Assembly (NCBI GenBank): GCA_964583765.1
Contig: CAZOWW010000009.1
Coordinates: 1-64,000 of the forward strand
Direction: 5' to 3'
Length of the DNA: 64,000 bases
From: CAZOWW01 sp964583765
GTDB lineage: Bacteria; Actinomycetota; Actinomycetes; Actinomycetales; Kineosporiaceae
Shown here: positions 24,794 to 33,795 of the stretch, in pieces
Numbering within the stretch: the first letter of the stretch is position 1
Layout: the number at the start of each line of letters is the position of its first letter
Notes under the pieces: generated by a model
The model's database searches: none
Told to the model about the DNA's origin: nothing
What the model saw: the letters and a program-made list of their open reading frames with translations, nothing else
Made by a program: the position numbers and the translations under genes

Positions 24794-26706
24794 CGGTTTC
24801 CCTCCTTCTTGGCCGAGGGGAGCTCCTCGGGGGTGAGGTACTTCTTCAACTCGGCCTCGTCGAAGAGCTCGAGGAGTTCCGCGCGGATCGGCGGGATCGG
24901 CTGCCGTTTGAGCACCGGTTCGGCCTTGGCGCCCTCGCCTTTGAGGGAGACGACGAGGTTCACGCCCCGCCACTGGGGGTCCATCTTCGGGAAGTCCTCG
25001 CGGGTGTGACCGCCGCGGGACTCGGTCCGCTCGAGGGCGGCGAGTGCGACCGCCTTCGAGATGATGATCATGTTGCGCAGGTCGAGCGCCAGGTGCCAGC
25101 CCGGGTTGAACTGGCGGTGGCCCTCGACGATCACCCGCTGGGCGCGCGCGTCCAGCTCCTCCAGCTTGACGAGCGCCTCGCGGAGCTCGCCCTCGCGGCG
25201 GATGATGCCCGCGAGGTCGTTCATCGTCTGCTGGAGCTCCTGGTGCACCGTGTACGGGTTCTCGAACGGCCCGTCGCCCTCCGGCTGGAACGGCGCCACG
25301 GCGTTCTTCGTCGCGGCCTCGACATCCGTGTCGAGCACGCGGGGACGCTTGGTGCCCAGGCCGCGCAGGTACTCGGCCGCTCCCGCGCCGGCCCGCCGGC
25401 CGAAGACCAGCAGGTCGGACAGGGAGTTGCCGCCGAGACGGTTGGACCCGTGCATACCGCCGGCCACCTCGCCCGCGGCGAACAGGCCGGGCACCAGGGC
25501 GGCCGCGGAGTCTGCCTCCACCTCGACGCCACCCATCACGTAGTGGCAGGTGGGCCCGACCTCCATGGCCTCCTTGGTGATGTCGACGTCCGCCAGTTCC
25601 TTGAACTGGTGGTGCATGCTCGGCAGCCGACGGATGATCTCCTCGGCGGGCATGCGCGTGGAGACGTCCAGGAACACGCCGCCGTGCGGTGAGCCGCGAC
25701 CGGCCTTGACCTCGGAGTTGATGGCGCGGGCGACCTCGTCACGCGGGAGCAGCTCCGGCGGCCGCTTGTTGTTGTCCGGGTCGGTGTACCAGCGGTCGCC
25801 CTCCTCCTCGGTGGTCGCATACTGCGCCTTGAACACGTCCGGGATGTAGTCGAACATGAACCGGCGGCCCTCGGAGTTGCGCAGCACCCCGCCGTCCCCA
25901 CGCACCGACTCGGTGACCAGGATCCCCTTCACCGACGGGGGCCAGACCATGCCGGTCGGGTGGAACTGGATGAACTCCATGTTGATCAGCGTCGCGCCGG
26001 CGCGCATGGCCAGGGCGTGGCCGTCGCCGGTGTACTCCCAGGAGTTGCTCGTCACCTTGAAGGACTTGCCGATGCCGCCGGTGGCCAGGATCACCGCGGG
26101 AGCCTCGAACACCACGAAGGTGCCGGACTCGCGCCAGTAGCCGAACGCGCCGGAGACCGCGCCGCCGTCCAGCAGGAGCTCGGTGATCGTGCACTCGGCG
26201 AACACCTTGAGCGCGTACTCGGGGTCGCCGTGGTCGCGCAGGTCGTCCTGCTGGAGCGAGACGATCTTCTGTTGGAGGGTGCGGATCAGCTCCAGGCCGG
26301 TGCGGTCACCGACGTGGGCGAGGCGCGGGTACTCGTGACCGCCGAAGTTGCGCTGGCTGATCCGGCCGTCCTTGGTGCGGTCGAACAGCGCACCGTAGGT
26401 CTCCAGCTCCCAGACGCGGTCCGGGGCCTCCTTCGCGTGCAGCTCCGCCATCCGCGGGTTGTTCAGGAACTTGCCGCCGCGCAGCGTGTCCCGGAAGTGG
26501 ACCTGCCAGTTGTCCCGGGAGTTCACGTTGCCCATGGCCGCGGCGATGCCGCCCTCGGCCATGACGGTGTGGGCCTTGCCGAACAGCGACTTGCAGATGA
26601 TGGCGGTGCGCAGGCCCTGCTCGCGGGCTTCGATCGCCGCGCGGAGGCCGGCGCCGCCCGCGCCGATCACGAGCACGTCGTAGGAGTGCCGTTCTGTGGT
26701 GGTCAT
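24790..26706 (-). CDS. sdhA: Succinate dehydrogenase flavoprotein subunit
   Basis: SdhA oxidises succinate to fumarate with covalent FAD. The 638-residue protein has the FAD loop VLVIGAGGAGLRAAIEA (from residue 10), a covalent-FAD His in KAHTVMAEGG, the substrate-binding FIQFHPTGM, and LFAAGEVAGGMHGSNRLGGNSLSD near the C-terminal half. It is the second gene of a sdhC-sdhA-sdhB operon, 93 bp after sdhC, and its stop overlaps the sdhB start. The length fits the actinobacterial Sdh1 type. Confidence 0.97.
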   Translation of the reverse strand: MTTTERHSYDVLVIGAGGAGLRAAIEAREQGLRTAIICKSLFGKAHTVMAEGGIAAAMGNVNSRDNWQVHFRDTLRGGKFLNNPRMAELHAKEAPDRVWELETYGALFDRTKDGRISQRNFGGHEYPRLAHVGDRTGLELIRTLQQKIVSLQQDDLRDHGDPEYALKVFAECTITELLLDGGAVSGAFGYWRESGTFVVFEAPAVILATGGIGKSFKVTSNSWEYTGDGHALAMRAGATLINMEFIQFHPTGMVWPPSVKGILVTESVRGDGGVLRNSEGRRFMFDYIPDVFKAQYATTEEEGDRWYTDPDNNKRPPELLPRDEVARAINSEVKAGRGSPHGGVFLDVSTRMPAEEIIRRLPSMHHQFKELADVDITKEAMEVGPTCHYVMGGVEVEADSAAALVPGLFAAGEVAGGMHGSNRLGGNSLSDLLVFGRRAGAGAAEYLRGLGTKRPRVLDTDVEAATKNAVAPFQPEGDGPFENPYTVHQELQQTMNDLAGIIRREGELREALVKLEELDARAQRVIVEGHRQFNPGWHLALDLRNMIIISKAVALAALERTESRGGHTREDFPKMDPQWRGVNLVVSLKGEGAKAEPVLKRQPIPPIRAELLELFDEAELKKYLTPEELPSAKKEGNR

Positions 26707-26799
26707 CAGTCGTGTGTCCTCACGCCGGGAGCATCAGGAAGGGGAACGGGTGGGGGGCGTCGTCCGCGCCTCGACGGGGGGACGACGGCCGGCGTGCTG

Positions 26800-27633
26800 T
26801 CACAGCCAGCCGGGGATGGTGTGGCCGTGGGCCTCGAAGATGGAGAGCACCATGATGTAGGCGTCCGTGAGGATCACCGTGAACAGGGACGCCATGGCGA
26901 AGTCCCCGTGCCGCGGGTTGATCCTCGAGACGAAGGTCCACATGCGGTAGCGCACCGGGTGCTTCGAGAAGTGCTTCAGGCGGCCGCCGACCACGTGGCG
27001 GCAGGCGTGGCAGGACAGCGTGTACATCCACAGCAGGTACACGTTGACCAGCATGATCACGTTGCCGAGGCCGAAGTGGTAGCCGTCCTCGGTGGTGAAG
27101 GCCTTGATCGCGTCGAAGGTGTTGACCAGCAGCAGGATGCTCGCGGCGGTCCAGAAGAACCGGTGCCAGTTGAGCAGGTTCAGCGGGAAGCGGGACTCAC
27201 CGGTGTACTTCTTGTGCGGCTCGGCGACCGCACAGGCCTGGGGCGACAACCACAGTGCCCGCCAACCTGCCTTGCGGTAGTAGTAGCAGGTGCCGCGGAA
27301 GCCGGCCAGGATCGGGAAGATCAGGATCGCCAGGTGCACGCCGACCGGCAGTTTGGGCAGCGGGGTGCCGAAGTCGGAGGCCCCGGGGACGCAGGCCTTG
27401 CTGATGTATGGGGAGTAGACCGGCGTCAGGTAGTGCAGGCCGTGCACGTAGTAGTACTTGTTCATGAACACGCGGACCAAGGTGTAGCCCACGAAGAACA
27501 GGAGGATCCCGCCGATGGTCAACGGGCTGCGCCGCCAGTTGTCGGAGCGCAGGGTCTTCTCCGCGATCTGGGCGCGTCCTGGCGACCTCACTCCGGTTCC
27601 GACCGCCGTCGCCGGCGTGGCACCACTGGGCAT
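26800..27633 (-). CDS. sdhC: Succinate dehydrogenase membrane-anchor (cytochrome b-type) subunit
   Basis: This 277-residue membrane subunit anchors SdhAB and passes electrons to quinone. Five hydrophobic segments are visible (starting near LTIGGILLFFVGY, GVHLAILIFPILAGF, FFWTAASILLLV, VIMLVNVYLLWMY and FAMASLFTVILT). His residues next to them (HGLHYL, NWHRFFW, CHACRH) are potential haem ligands. A single large anchor, with no SdhD, places the complex with the three-subunit Sdh1 enzymes of mycobacteria. AGGAG lies 9 nt before the ATG at 27633. The open frame continues further upstream without protein-like content. Confidence 0.88.
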   Translation of the reverse strand: MPSGATPATAVGTGVRSPGRAQIAEKTLRSDNWRRSPLTIGGILLFFVGYTLVRVFMNKYYYVHGLHYLTPVYSPYISKACVPGASDFGTPLPKLPVGVHLAILIFPILAGFRGTCYYYRKAGWRALWLSPQACAVAEPHKKYTGESRFPLNLLNWHRFFWTAASILLLVNTFDAIKAFTTEDGYHFGLGNVIMLVNVYLLWMYTLSCHACRHVVGGRLKHFSKHPVRYRMWTFVSRINPRHGDFAMASLFTVILTDAYIMVLSIFEAHGHTIPGWL

Positions 27634-28070
27634 GTCGTTTATCTCCTCGCGGTCCTGATGTCTGCGGGCACGGTCCTCGCCCGGGCACGTTGGCTGCCGC
27701 CGGGCCGTCTGCGTGGCGCGACCCGCTGGCGGCATCGCCGGTGCCACGATACGCGTCAGGGTCTGGGCCTTCGGACCTGCGGGTTGGCGCCGCGCGGTGA
27801 CGGCTGCCGGGGACGGGCCGACGGTATGTGGGGGTGCTCACGGCGCGGACCTACGTCCCGGTCCGGCCAGGCCCTTCCGTGGTGGAGGGATGCTCCGGGA
27901 ATGCCCTGCAAGCCCCCCGGTTCTCGCCGCGCGCACCTGGGGTGAGGGTGCGGATCGACCGCACGCAGCGGTGAGTAGCCTGGCCCCGAGGGTGTGTGTC
28001 GTCGGCGGCGGCTCCGCGGACGTCTCGCGCAGGAGCGAGGTAGAGCGCCCCGCAGGAGGAGGTCCTCAGC
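27634..28070. other. Divergent promoter region between sdhC and the acyl-CoA mutase gene
   Basis: The 437 bp separate two divergent genes. TAGCCT at 27976-27981 is a possible -10 for the mutase, about 90 nt before its ATG, and AGGAGGT at about 28057 is its RBS. I see no gene and no strong palindrome. Confidence 0.5.
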
Positions 28071-29654
28071 ATGGCAGGCGAGTCGCAGACCGAGTCGGGG
28101 CTGCCGATCAAGCCGGTGTACCGCGCGAACGATCTGGCGGACACAGATCCGGAGCGACTGGGCGAGCCGGGCAAGTACCCCTACACGAGGGGTGTCTACC
28201 CGACCATGTACACCGGTCGGCCCTGGACGATGCGGCAGTACGCCGGGTTCGGCACGGCCAAGGAGTCCAACGAGCGGTACCACCAGCTCGTCGCCGCGGG
28301 AACCGGCGGTCTGAGCGTGGCGTTCGACCTTCCCACCCAGATGGGGTACGACTCCGACGAGGAGATCGCCTCGGGCGAGGTCGGCAAGGTCGGCGTGGCC
28401 GTGGACTCGATCGAAGACATGCGGGTGCTGTTCGGCGGCCTGCCGCTGGACAAGGTCTCGACCTCGATGACCATCAATGCCCCCGCCTCGGTGCTCCTGC
28501 TGCTCTACCAACTGGTGGCGGCGGAGCAGGGCGTGGCCGGTGGCCAGCTCACCGGCACCATCCAGAACGACGTGCTCAAGGAGTACATCGCCCGCGGGAC
28601 CTACATCTTCCCGCCGAAGCAGAGCCTGCGCCTGATCAGCGACATCTTCGCCTACTGCAAGGCCGAGATGCCGAAGTGGAACACCATCTCCATCTCGGGC
28701 TACCACATGGCCGAGGCGGGGGCGACCCCCGCGCAGGAGATCGCCTTCACCCTGGCCAACGCCAAGGAGTACGTGCGTGCGGCCCAGGCGGCCGGCCTGA
28801 CCGTGGACGACATCGGCCCGCGCCTGTCCTTCTTCTTCGTCGCCCGCACCACGCTGCTGGAGGAGGTCGCCAAGTTCCGGGCGGCCCGCCGCATCTGGGC
28901 GCGGATCGTCAAGGAGGAGTTCGGCTCGGCCAACCCCAAGGCGCAGATGCTGCGCTTCCACACCCAGACCGCCGGCGTGCAGCTCACCGCGCAGCAGCCC
29001 GAGGTCAACCTGGTCCGGGTGGCGCTGCAGGGCCTGGGTGCGGTTCTCGGCGGCACGCAGAGCCTGCACACGAACTCCTACGACGAGGCGATCGCCCTGC
29101 CGACGCAGAAGGCCGCCCGGCTCGCCCTGCGCACGCAGCAGATCATCGCGTTCGAGACGGACGTGACCAAGACCGTCGACCCGTTCGCCGGGTCGTACGT
29201 CGTGGAGTCACTCACCGACGAGCTCGAGGGCAAGATCACCGAGCTGATCCAGGCCGTCGAGGACCGTGGGGGCGCGGTCGCGGCGATCGAGCAGGGCTTC
29301 CAGAAGCAGCAGATCGAGGACTCCGCCTACCAGGTCGCCCAGCAGATCGACGCGGGCGAGCGGACCATCGTCGGGGTGAACAAGTTCACCGTCGACGAGG
29401 AGGAGCCCTACGAGCCGCTGCGGGTCAACCCGGCCATCGAGGCCGAGCAGTCCGAGCGGCTCGCGCTGCTGCGCAAGGGGCGCGACAACGACGCCGTGGA
29501 GCGGGCCCTGGACGCCGTGCGCTCCGCGGCCACCGGCACGCAGAACCTGCTCATCCCGATGAAGGAGGCCCTCGCCGCCAAGGCCACGGTCGGCGAGGTC
29601 TGCCACGCCATGCGGAACATCTGGGGCACCTACACCCCGCCGGACGCCTTCTGA
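28071..29654 (+). CDS. Acyl-CoA mutase large subunit (methylmalonyl-CoA mutase family), without B12 domain
   Basis: This 527-residue protein covers the TIM-barrel substrate domain of methylmalonyl-CoA mutase-type enzymes, which interconvert branched and linear acyl-CoA. It ends where the cobalamin-binding domain would begin (no DxHxxG), so it needs a separate small subunit, which is not in the window. By alignment to the Propionibacterium enzyme, Y47 (PTMYTGRPWT) corresponds to Tyr89, Q165 (TIQND) to Gln197 and R175 (YIARGTY) to Arg207. Tyr plus Arg is the methylmalonyl-type pair, whereas isobutyryl-CoA mutase has Phe and Gln. The start is at ATG 28071 after GGAGGT. A strong terminator follows. 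Confidence 0.9.
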   Translation: MAGESQTESGLPIKPVYRANDLADTDPERLGEPGKYPYTRGVYPTMYTGRPWTMRQYAGFGTAKESNERYHQLVAAGTGGLSVAFDLPTQMGYDSDEEIASGEVGKVGVAVDSIEDMRVLFGGLPLDKVSTSMTINAPASVLLLLYQLVAAEQGVAGGQLTGTIQNDVLKEYIARGTYIFPPKQSLRLISDIFAYCKAEMPKWNTISISGYHMAEAGATPAQEIAFTLANAKEYVRAAQAAGLTVDDIGPRLSFFFVARTTLLEEVAKFRAARRIWARIVKEEFGSANPKAQMLRFHTQTAGVQLTAQQPEVNLVRVALQGLGAVLGGTQSLHTNSYDEAIALPTQKAARLALRTQQIIAFETDVTKTVDPFAGSYVVESLTDELEGKITELIQAVEDRGGAVAAIEQGFQKQQIEDSAYQVAQQIDAGERTIVGVNKFTVDEEEPYEPLRVNPAIEAEQSERLALLRKGRDNDAVERALDAVRSAATGTQNLLIPMKEALAAKATVGEVCHAMRNIWGTYTPPDAF

Positions 29655-29681
29655 TCGCACGGCGACCGTACGAGCACCACG

Positions 29682-29715
29682 GGTGGGCACCGGCTCCCAG
29701 GAGCCGGTGCCCACC
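29682..29715 (+). terminator. Terminator after the acyl-CoA mutase gene
   Basis: A 16-bp perfect inverted repeat (29682-29697 with 29700-29715) with a minimal loop lies 28 nt after the stop. Confidence 0.85.
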
Positions 29716-29798
29716 GCTCTGTGGGCGGAGCGGGGTCCTGTCCCTCCGCGGAGCAGGGCCTGCCCGGAGCCGACTCGGCGACCTCGTACACCCCCCGG

Positions 29799-29804
29799 TA
29801 GCGT
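29799..29804 (+). promoter_or_regulatory. -10 box of a probable leaderless transcript (dihydroorotase-like gene)
   Basis: TAGCGT ends 7 nt before the GTG start codon at 29812, and no Shine-Dalgarno sequence is present. Confidence 0.5.
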
Positions 29805-29811
29805 TCCGGAC

Positions 29812-30870
29812 GTGGAGTCTGAGCTGATCCGGTTGCCCGGTCTCGTCGACCTGCACGTGCACCTGCGGGATCCGGGGCAGACCCACAAGGAGGACTTCCT
29901 CACCGGCACCAGCGCCGCGCTCGCGGGCGGCTTCACCACCGTCCTGGACATGCCCAACAACGCCGTTCCCGTGACGGGCGCTGCCGTGCTGAGCGCCAAG
30001 GCCGAGCTCGCGAGTTCACGGGTGGTCTGCGATGTCGGCCTCTACCTGGGCTCGCTGGGGCAGGACCTGCCCGAGCTGGCCGATCCTGCGGGGTTGGCCT
30101 GGGGCGTCAAGCTCTACCTCAACGTGACGACGGGCGGGTACCTGCTGGACGTCGAGCGTGTGGCCGACGTGATGCGGGCCTGGCCCGGTCCCGGGCCGGT
30201 GCTCGTGCACGCGGAATCCGACGTGGTCGGGACCGCCCTGGCCGCCGCCGCGGCGAGTGGCCGGCGCCTGCACGTGTGCCACGTGTCGTGCCGCGCCGAA
30301 CTCGAGCCGGTGCTGGCGGCCAAGCGGGCGGGCCTGCCGGTCACCTGCGGGGTCACTCCGCACCACCTGTTCCTCACCGAGGACGACGCCGCGCAGTGGG
30401 GCGCCTTCGGCCAGGTGCGTCCCTCGCTCGCCACCAAGGCGGACGTGGAGTTCCTCTGGGAGCACCTGGACGGGATCGATGTGGTGGAGTCGGACCACGC
30501 CCCGCACACCGCCGCGGAGAAGAAGGAAGGGGCCTTCGGCTTCCCCGGCCTCGAGACCACCCTGCCGCTGCTGCTCCAGGCCGAGCGGCAGGGGCTGCTC
30601 ACCCGCGCGGACCTGATCGCCCGCTGCGCCACGAACCCCCGGGCGATCCTCGGCCTTCCCGAGCAGCCCGACACCGTGGTCGAGGTCGAGCCGGTCGAGT
30701 TCGAGATCTCCGCCGAAGGGCTGCACACCAGGGCGGCCTGGACGCCTTTCGCCGGCATGCGCGGGTTCGGGCGGGTACGCAGGGTCGTGCTGCGGGGGGA
30801 GCGCGTCTTCGAGGACGGGCAGGTTCTCGCCGCTCCGGGCACGGGGCGGGTGCTGCGGCCGCAACGGTGA
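29812..30870 (+). CDS. Dihydroorotase-like cyclic amidohydrolase
   Basis: This 352-residue TIM-barrel amidohydrolase carries all the binuclear-metal positions of dihydroorotase: H15 and H17 (DLHVHLRDPG), the carbamylated K100 (WGVKLYLN), H133 (LVHAES), H157 (HVCHVS) and D228 (ESDHAPHT). It most resembles the short, CAD-like dihydroorotases (pyrimidine synthesis, carbamoyl-aspartate to dihydroorotate). It is shorter than the usual bacterial PyrC (about 420 residues), and no other pyr gene is nearby, so another cyclic amide such as a hydantoin or allantoin-type substrate cannot be excluded. The GTG start has no RBS but a well-placed -10, suggesting a leaderless mRNA. Confidence 0.8.
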   Translation: MESELIRLPGLVDLHVHLRDPGQTHKEDFLTGTSAALAGGFTTVLDMPNNAVPVTGAAVLSAKAELASSRVVCDVGLYLGSLGQDLPELADPAGLAWGVKLYLNVTTGGYLLDVERVADVMRAWPGPGPVLVHAESDVVGTALAAAAASGRRLHVCHVSCRAELEPVLAAKRAGLPVTCGVTPHHLFLTEDDAAQWGAFGQVRPSLATKADVEFLWEHLDGIDVVESDHAPHTAAEKKEGAFGFPGLETTLPLLLQAERQGLLTRADLIARCATNPRAILGLPEQPDTVVEVEPVEFEISAEGLHTRAAWTPFAGMRGFGRVRRVVLRGERVFEDGQVLAAPGTGRVLRPQR

Positions 30871-30980
30871 TCCCTGTTCGTGCCGGTTCCTCCCCGTCGC
30901 ACCCATGAAGGCGTCGGAGCGGCGGCTCGGCGGCGAGCGCCTCAAGGTCCCCCTTCGGGTGTCCGACGAACGAGGAGCAG

Positions 30981-33023
30981 GTGGCGGCGGCGTCCTGTTC
31001 AACCCGGCGGGAGGTGCCGAGGAATGTGATCGGCCCATTCGCGCGCATGGTGGTCGTCATCGTGACCGGGTTGGACCCGTACCAGACACGCGTGATCGAC
31101 GGGGCCGCCTCGGTGTTCGCCGAGAGCGACCGGCCCATGCTCGTCTGGGTGAACGACCCCTTCGTCTCGGGGCCTCTCCACTCGTTGCGGCGGTTTCTCA
31201 GGAGCACCGATCCCAGCGGTTTCTTGATCATGCACAGTATGGATCCCGAGGGGGAGAGGGAGTACGACCAGCTGTTCGGGGACCTCGGCAAGCCTGTGGT
31301 GCGGATCGGGAGATCGACCGCACTCGGTTCCTGGGTCCACGGGGACAACGAGACGGGAATGCGGGCACTCATGGCGCACCTCCTGGACGAACGGGGCGCC
31401 CGGCTGCTGGCCCACGTCCGGGGGATTCCATATCAGGCGGACTCGATCACACGCGAACAGGTGTTCCGTGAGGAGTTGGACCGCCGCGGGGTGGACCCGG
31501 ACGACGAGTTCGTCATCGACGGAAGGTTCGAGCGGGACGCGGGCTATCGGGAGACCCGGCAGCTCTTGCGCCGGCACCCGGAAATTGACGCGATAGTCGC
31601 GGCCAATGACCTTTCGGCGCTCGGTGCGCTCCGCGCCGCGAAGGACGCCGGGCTGAGGGTCCCGCAGGACGTCATGGTCACCGGATTCGACAACGAGCGG
31701 GCTGCGTCCCTTTCCTCGCCCGGACTGACCACCGTCGACCAGGATCTTGAGGGCCAGGGTATGGCCGCTGCCCGACAGCTCCTCGCCGAGATCGGCGGTG
31801 CTGCGGCTGGAGTGGCGATCGTGGTTCCGTCGGTCCTGGTGGTCAGGGAGTCGAGCCGGCATCGGGCCGACTCTGCCGATCACGACCCGGAGGTCGAGAA
31901 TCTCCTGCTCGAGGATGCCTACAACCGCCTGACGGCCCAGGACACCGTCCTCGGCTTCAATCGCGCCATGCACGCTTGCACGAAGCTCGAGCAGGTCTTC
32001 GACGAACTCCTCGCGCGCATGGAAGAGCTCGGGATCATCCGCTGCTTCGTGGTGGTCTTCGAGGAAGCATCCGATCCGCAGGGCGATGGGCCCGGCGAAT
32101 TGGCACGTCTGGTCCTGCACTACCGCCACGGCCGATCGTACGCGACATCGTCGGCGACCTTCCCGGCTCGAGAGCTGCTCCCGGAGCCACTGCAGAAGGA
32201 GGCCGCCGCCGGTTCTCTCGTGATGCAGCCTCTGACCGCCCGCGAGCATGAGTTCGGGTACGTTCTTTTCGAGTGGGTCCGGAAACCGGTCAATGTCAGC
32301 GAAGTACTGCACAGGGATCTGAGCCGAACCCTGGAAGCGATCTTCACCAATCAGCAACTGCACAATCATGCGGCGCAGTTGGAGGAACTGGTCAGGCGCC
32401 GTACCCAGGAACTCGCGAGTGAGGTGGCCACCCGCCGCCGGGCCGAGGACGAGCTTCAAAGGGCCAATGAGGAACTGCACAGGTTGCTGCTGCGGGACGC
32501 GTTGACAAAGATCTCCAACCGTGCGGCGTTCGACAGTCACCTCGCGTACCACTGGCAGTACCAGCGGGACGTCCGAGGTGAGGTCTCGCTCATCATGGTC
32601 GACATTGATTTCTTCAAGACCTATAACGATCTCTACGGACATGTGGCGGGGGACGAGGCACTTCGCGAGGTTGCCGCCTGTCTGAAGGAGTCGGCGTGTC
32701 GGCCTCGCGATCTGGCCTGCCGATACGGTGGGGAGGAGTTCGCCGTCATCCTCCCCGGCGTGCGACTCCTCGGGGCTCAGGCGGTGGCGGAGAGGTTCGC
32801 CGCGCTGGTGGCGGCCGCCGCGATCCCGCACGCCGCATCCCCGGTGGCACCTGTGGTGACAGTGAGCATCGGCATCGCCGAGGCTCGGCCCGTACCCGGA
32901 ATCGAGGCGACAGGTCTGATCCAGGCGGCGGACGAGGCCCTTTACCAGGCCAAGCACCAGGGACGGAACCGCATCGTCGGTGACTGGACGCAGCCAAGTC
33001 AGGGGCGGGCCCCTGCCACGTGA
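30981..33023 (+). CDS. Diguanylate cyclase with LacI-type ligand-binding sensor domain
   Basis: The protein (up to 680 residues) begins with a periplasmic-binding-protein fold of LacI/GalR type (about 23-290; IDAIVAANDLSALGALRAAKDAG and VMVTGFDNERAASL are core motifs). It has no helix-turn-helix and no signal peptide or membrane segment. A GAF-like region (about 330-460), a coiled coil (about 465-510) and a GGDEF domain (about 515-670) follow. RYGGEEF keeps the catalytic GG(D/E)EF, and RPRD five residues before it matches the inhibitory I-site, so an active, feedback-controlled cyclic-di-GMP synthase is expected. It probably senses a cytoplasmic sugar. The start is uncertain: GTG 30981 follows GAGGAG closely, while GTG 31026 and ATG 31047 are in frame and also fit the domain boundary. 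Confidence 0.85.
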   Translation: MAAASCSTRREVPRNVIGPFARMVVVIVTGLDPYQTRVIDGAASVFAESDRPMLVWVNDPFVSGPLHSLRRFLRSTDPSGFLIMHSMDPEGEREYDQLFGDLGKPVVRIGRSTALGSWVHGDNETGMRALMAHLLDERGARLLAHVRGIPYQADSITREQVFREELDRRGVDPDDEFVIDGRFERDAGYRETRQLLRRHPEIDAIVAANDLSALGALRAAKDAGLRVPQDVMVTGFDNERAASLSSPGLTTVDQDLEGQGMAAARQLLAEIGGAAAGVAIVVPSVLVVRESSRHRADSADHDPEVENLLLEDAYNRLTAQDTVLGFNRAMHACTKLEQVFDELLARMEELGIIRCFVVVFEEASDPQGDGPGELARLVLHYRHGRSYATSSATFPARELLPEPLQKEAAAGSLVMQPLTAREHEFGYVLFEWVRKPVNVSEVLHRDLSRTLEAIFTNQQLHNHAAQLEELVRRRTQELASEVATRRRAEDELQRANEELHRLLLRDALTKISNRAAFDSHLAYHWQYQRDVRGEVSLIMVDIDFFKTYNDLYGHVAGDEALREVAACLKESACRPRDLACRYGGEEFAVILPGVRLLGAQAVAERFAALVAAAAIPHAASPVAPVVTVSIGIAEARPVPGIEATGLIQAADEALYQAKHQGRNRIVGDWTQPSQGRAPAT

Positions 33024-33186
33024 GTCGGTGCCTCCCCGATCCACGGCGGTATGGTCGGGGCGGGCGGTGCCGGTCCCCGAGGTACGGGGGGTCCTCCGAC
33101 TCCGAGGGCCTGTTCCTTGATCGCGCCGAGTGCTACGGTGTCGGCTCCGCCGGCCGGATCGAGAGCTTCGTCACGGGAGTACTGAT

Positions 33187-33795
33187 ATGCGCGGCAATCT
33201 TCGACTCATGTCCCTGACGACAGCCGCAGCCGTCGCCGTCGGACTTCTCACCGCGATCGCCTCCGATGGTGCAGCAGGTGCCTCGCCCGGCGCCCAGGCG
33301 CTGTCGCGCCCCACCCGAACTCACACGACGACGAAGCCCGTCACGACGACCACGACGAAGCCCGTCACCACGACGACCACGACGAAGCCCGTCACGACGA
33401 CGACCACGACGAAGCCCGTCACGACGACGACCACGACGTCCCCTGTGGACCGTGGTGTTCTGGTCGAGGTTCCACGGGACGCTCCGGCGGTCGTCGACCT
33501 CTCACGCGGTTTCGCCGTGGGAACGATCTTCTCGGTCTCCCTCTACGAGAATCCGTCCACCGGCTACACCTGGACCCAATCGGTGCCGGCCGGTTCCACG
33601 GGCTCGGTGGTTCTGCTCGGCTCCGACTACGTGCAGGACCCCGCTCCTTCGGGATGGGCCGGAGTCGGGGGCACCCGCTACTTCCGATACCTCGTCCAGT
33701 CGCAGGGCGTGGCCAAGATTTCCTTCTCGTACCTGCGCCCCTGGGAGACGGGGATCCCCCCGATCAAGCAGGTGACGTTGACCGTCTCCTCGTGA
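33187..33795 (+). CDS. Secreted chagasin-type cysteine-peptidase inhibitor (I42) with Thr-rich spacer
   Basis: This 202-residue exported protein has an N-terminal hydrophobic segment (about 8-30), four repeats of KPVTTTTTT (about 48-84) and a C-terminal chagasin/ICP domain. All three inhibitory loops of family I42 are present: NPSTGYTW, GVGGTRYFRY (the GxGG loop) and YLRPWE (the RPW loop). I42 proteins block papain-like cysteine peptidases. The spacer resembles the linkers of the two CBM2 enzymes in this window, as if the inhibitor were held away from the cell surface or matrix. The gene follows the diguanylate cyclase by 163 bp. Its 3' end overlaps the convergent MMPL reading frame by 32 bp. 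Confidence 0.85.
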   Translation: MRGNLRLMSLTTAAAVAVGLLTAIASDGAAGASPGAQALSRPTRTHTTTKPVTTTTTKPVTTTTTTKPVTTTTTTKPVTTTTTTSPVDRGVLVEVPRDAPAVVDLSRGFAVGTIFSVSLYENPSTGYTWTQSVPAGSTGSVVLLGSDYVQDPAPSGWAGVGGTRYFRYLVQSQGVAKISFSYLRPWETGIPPIKQVTLTVSS

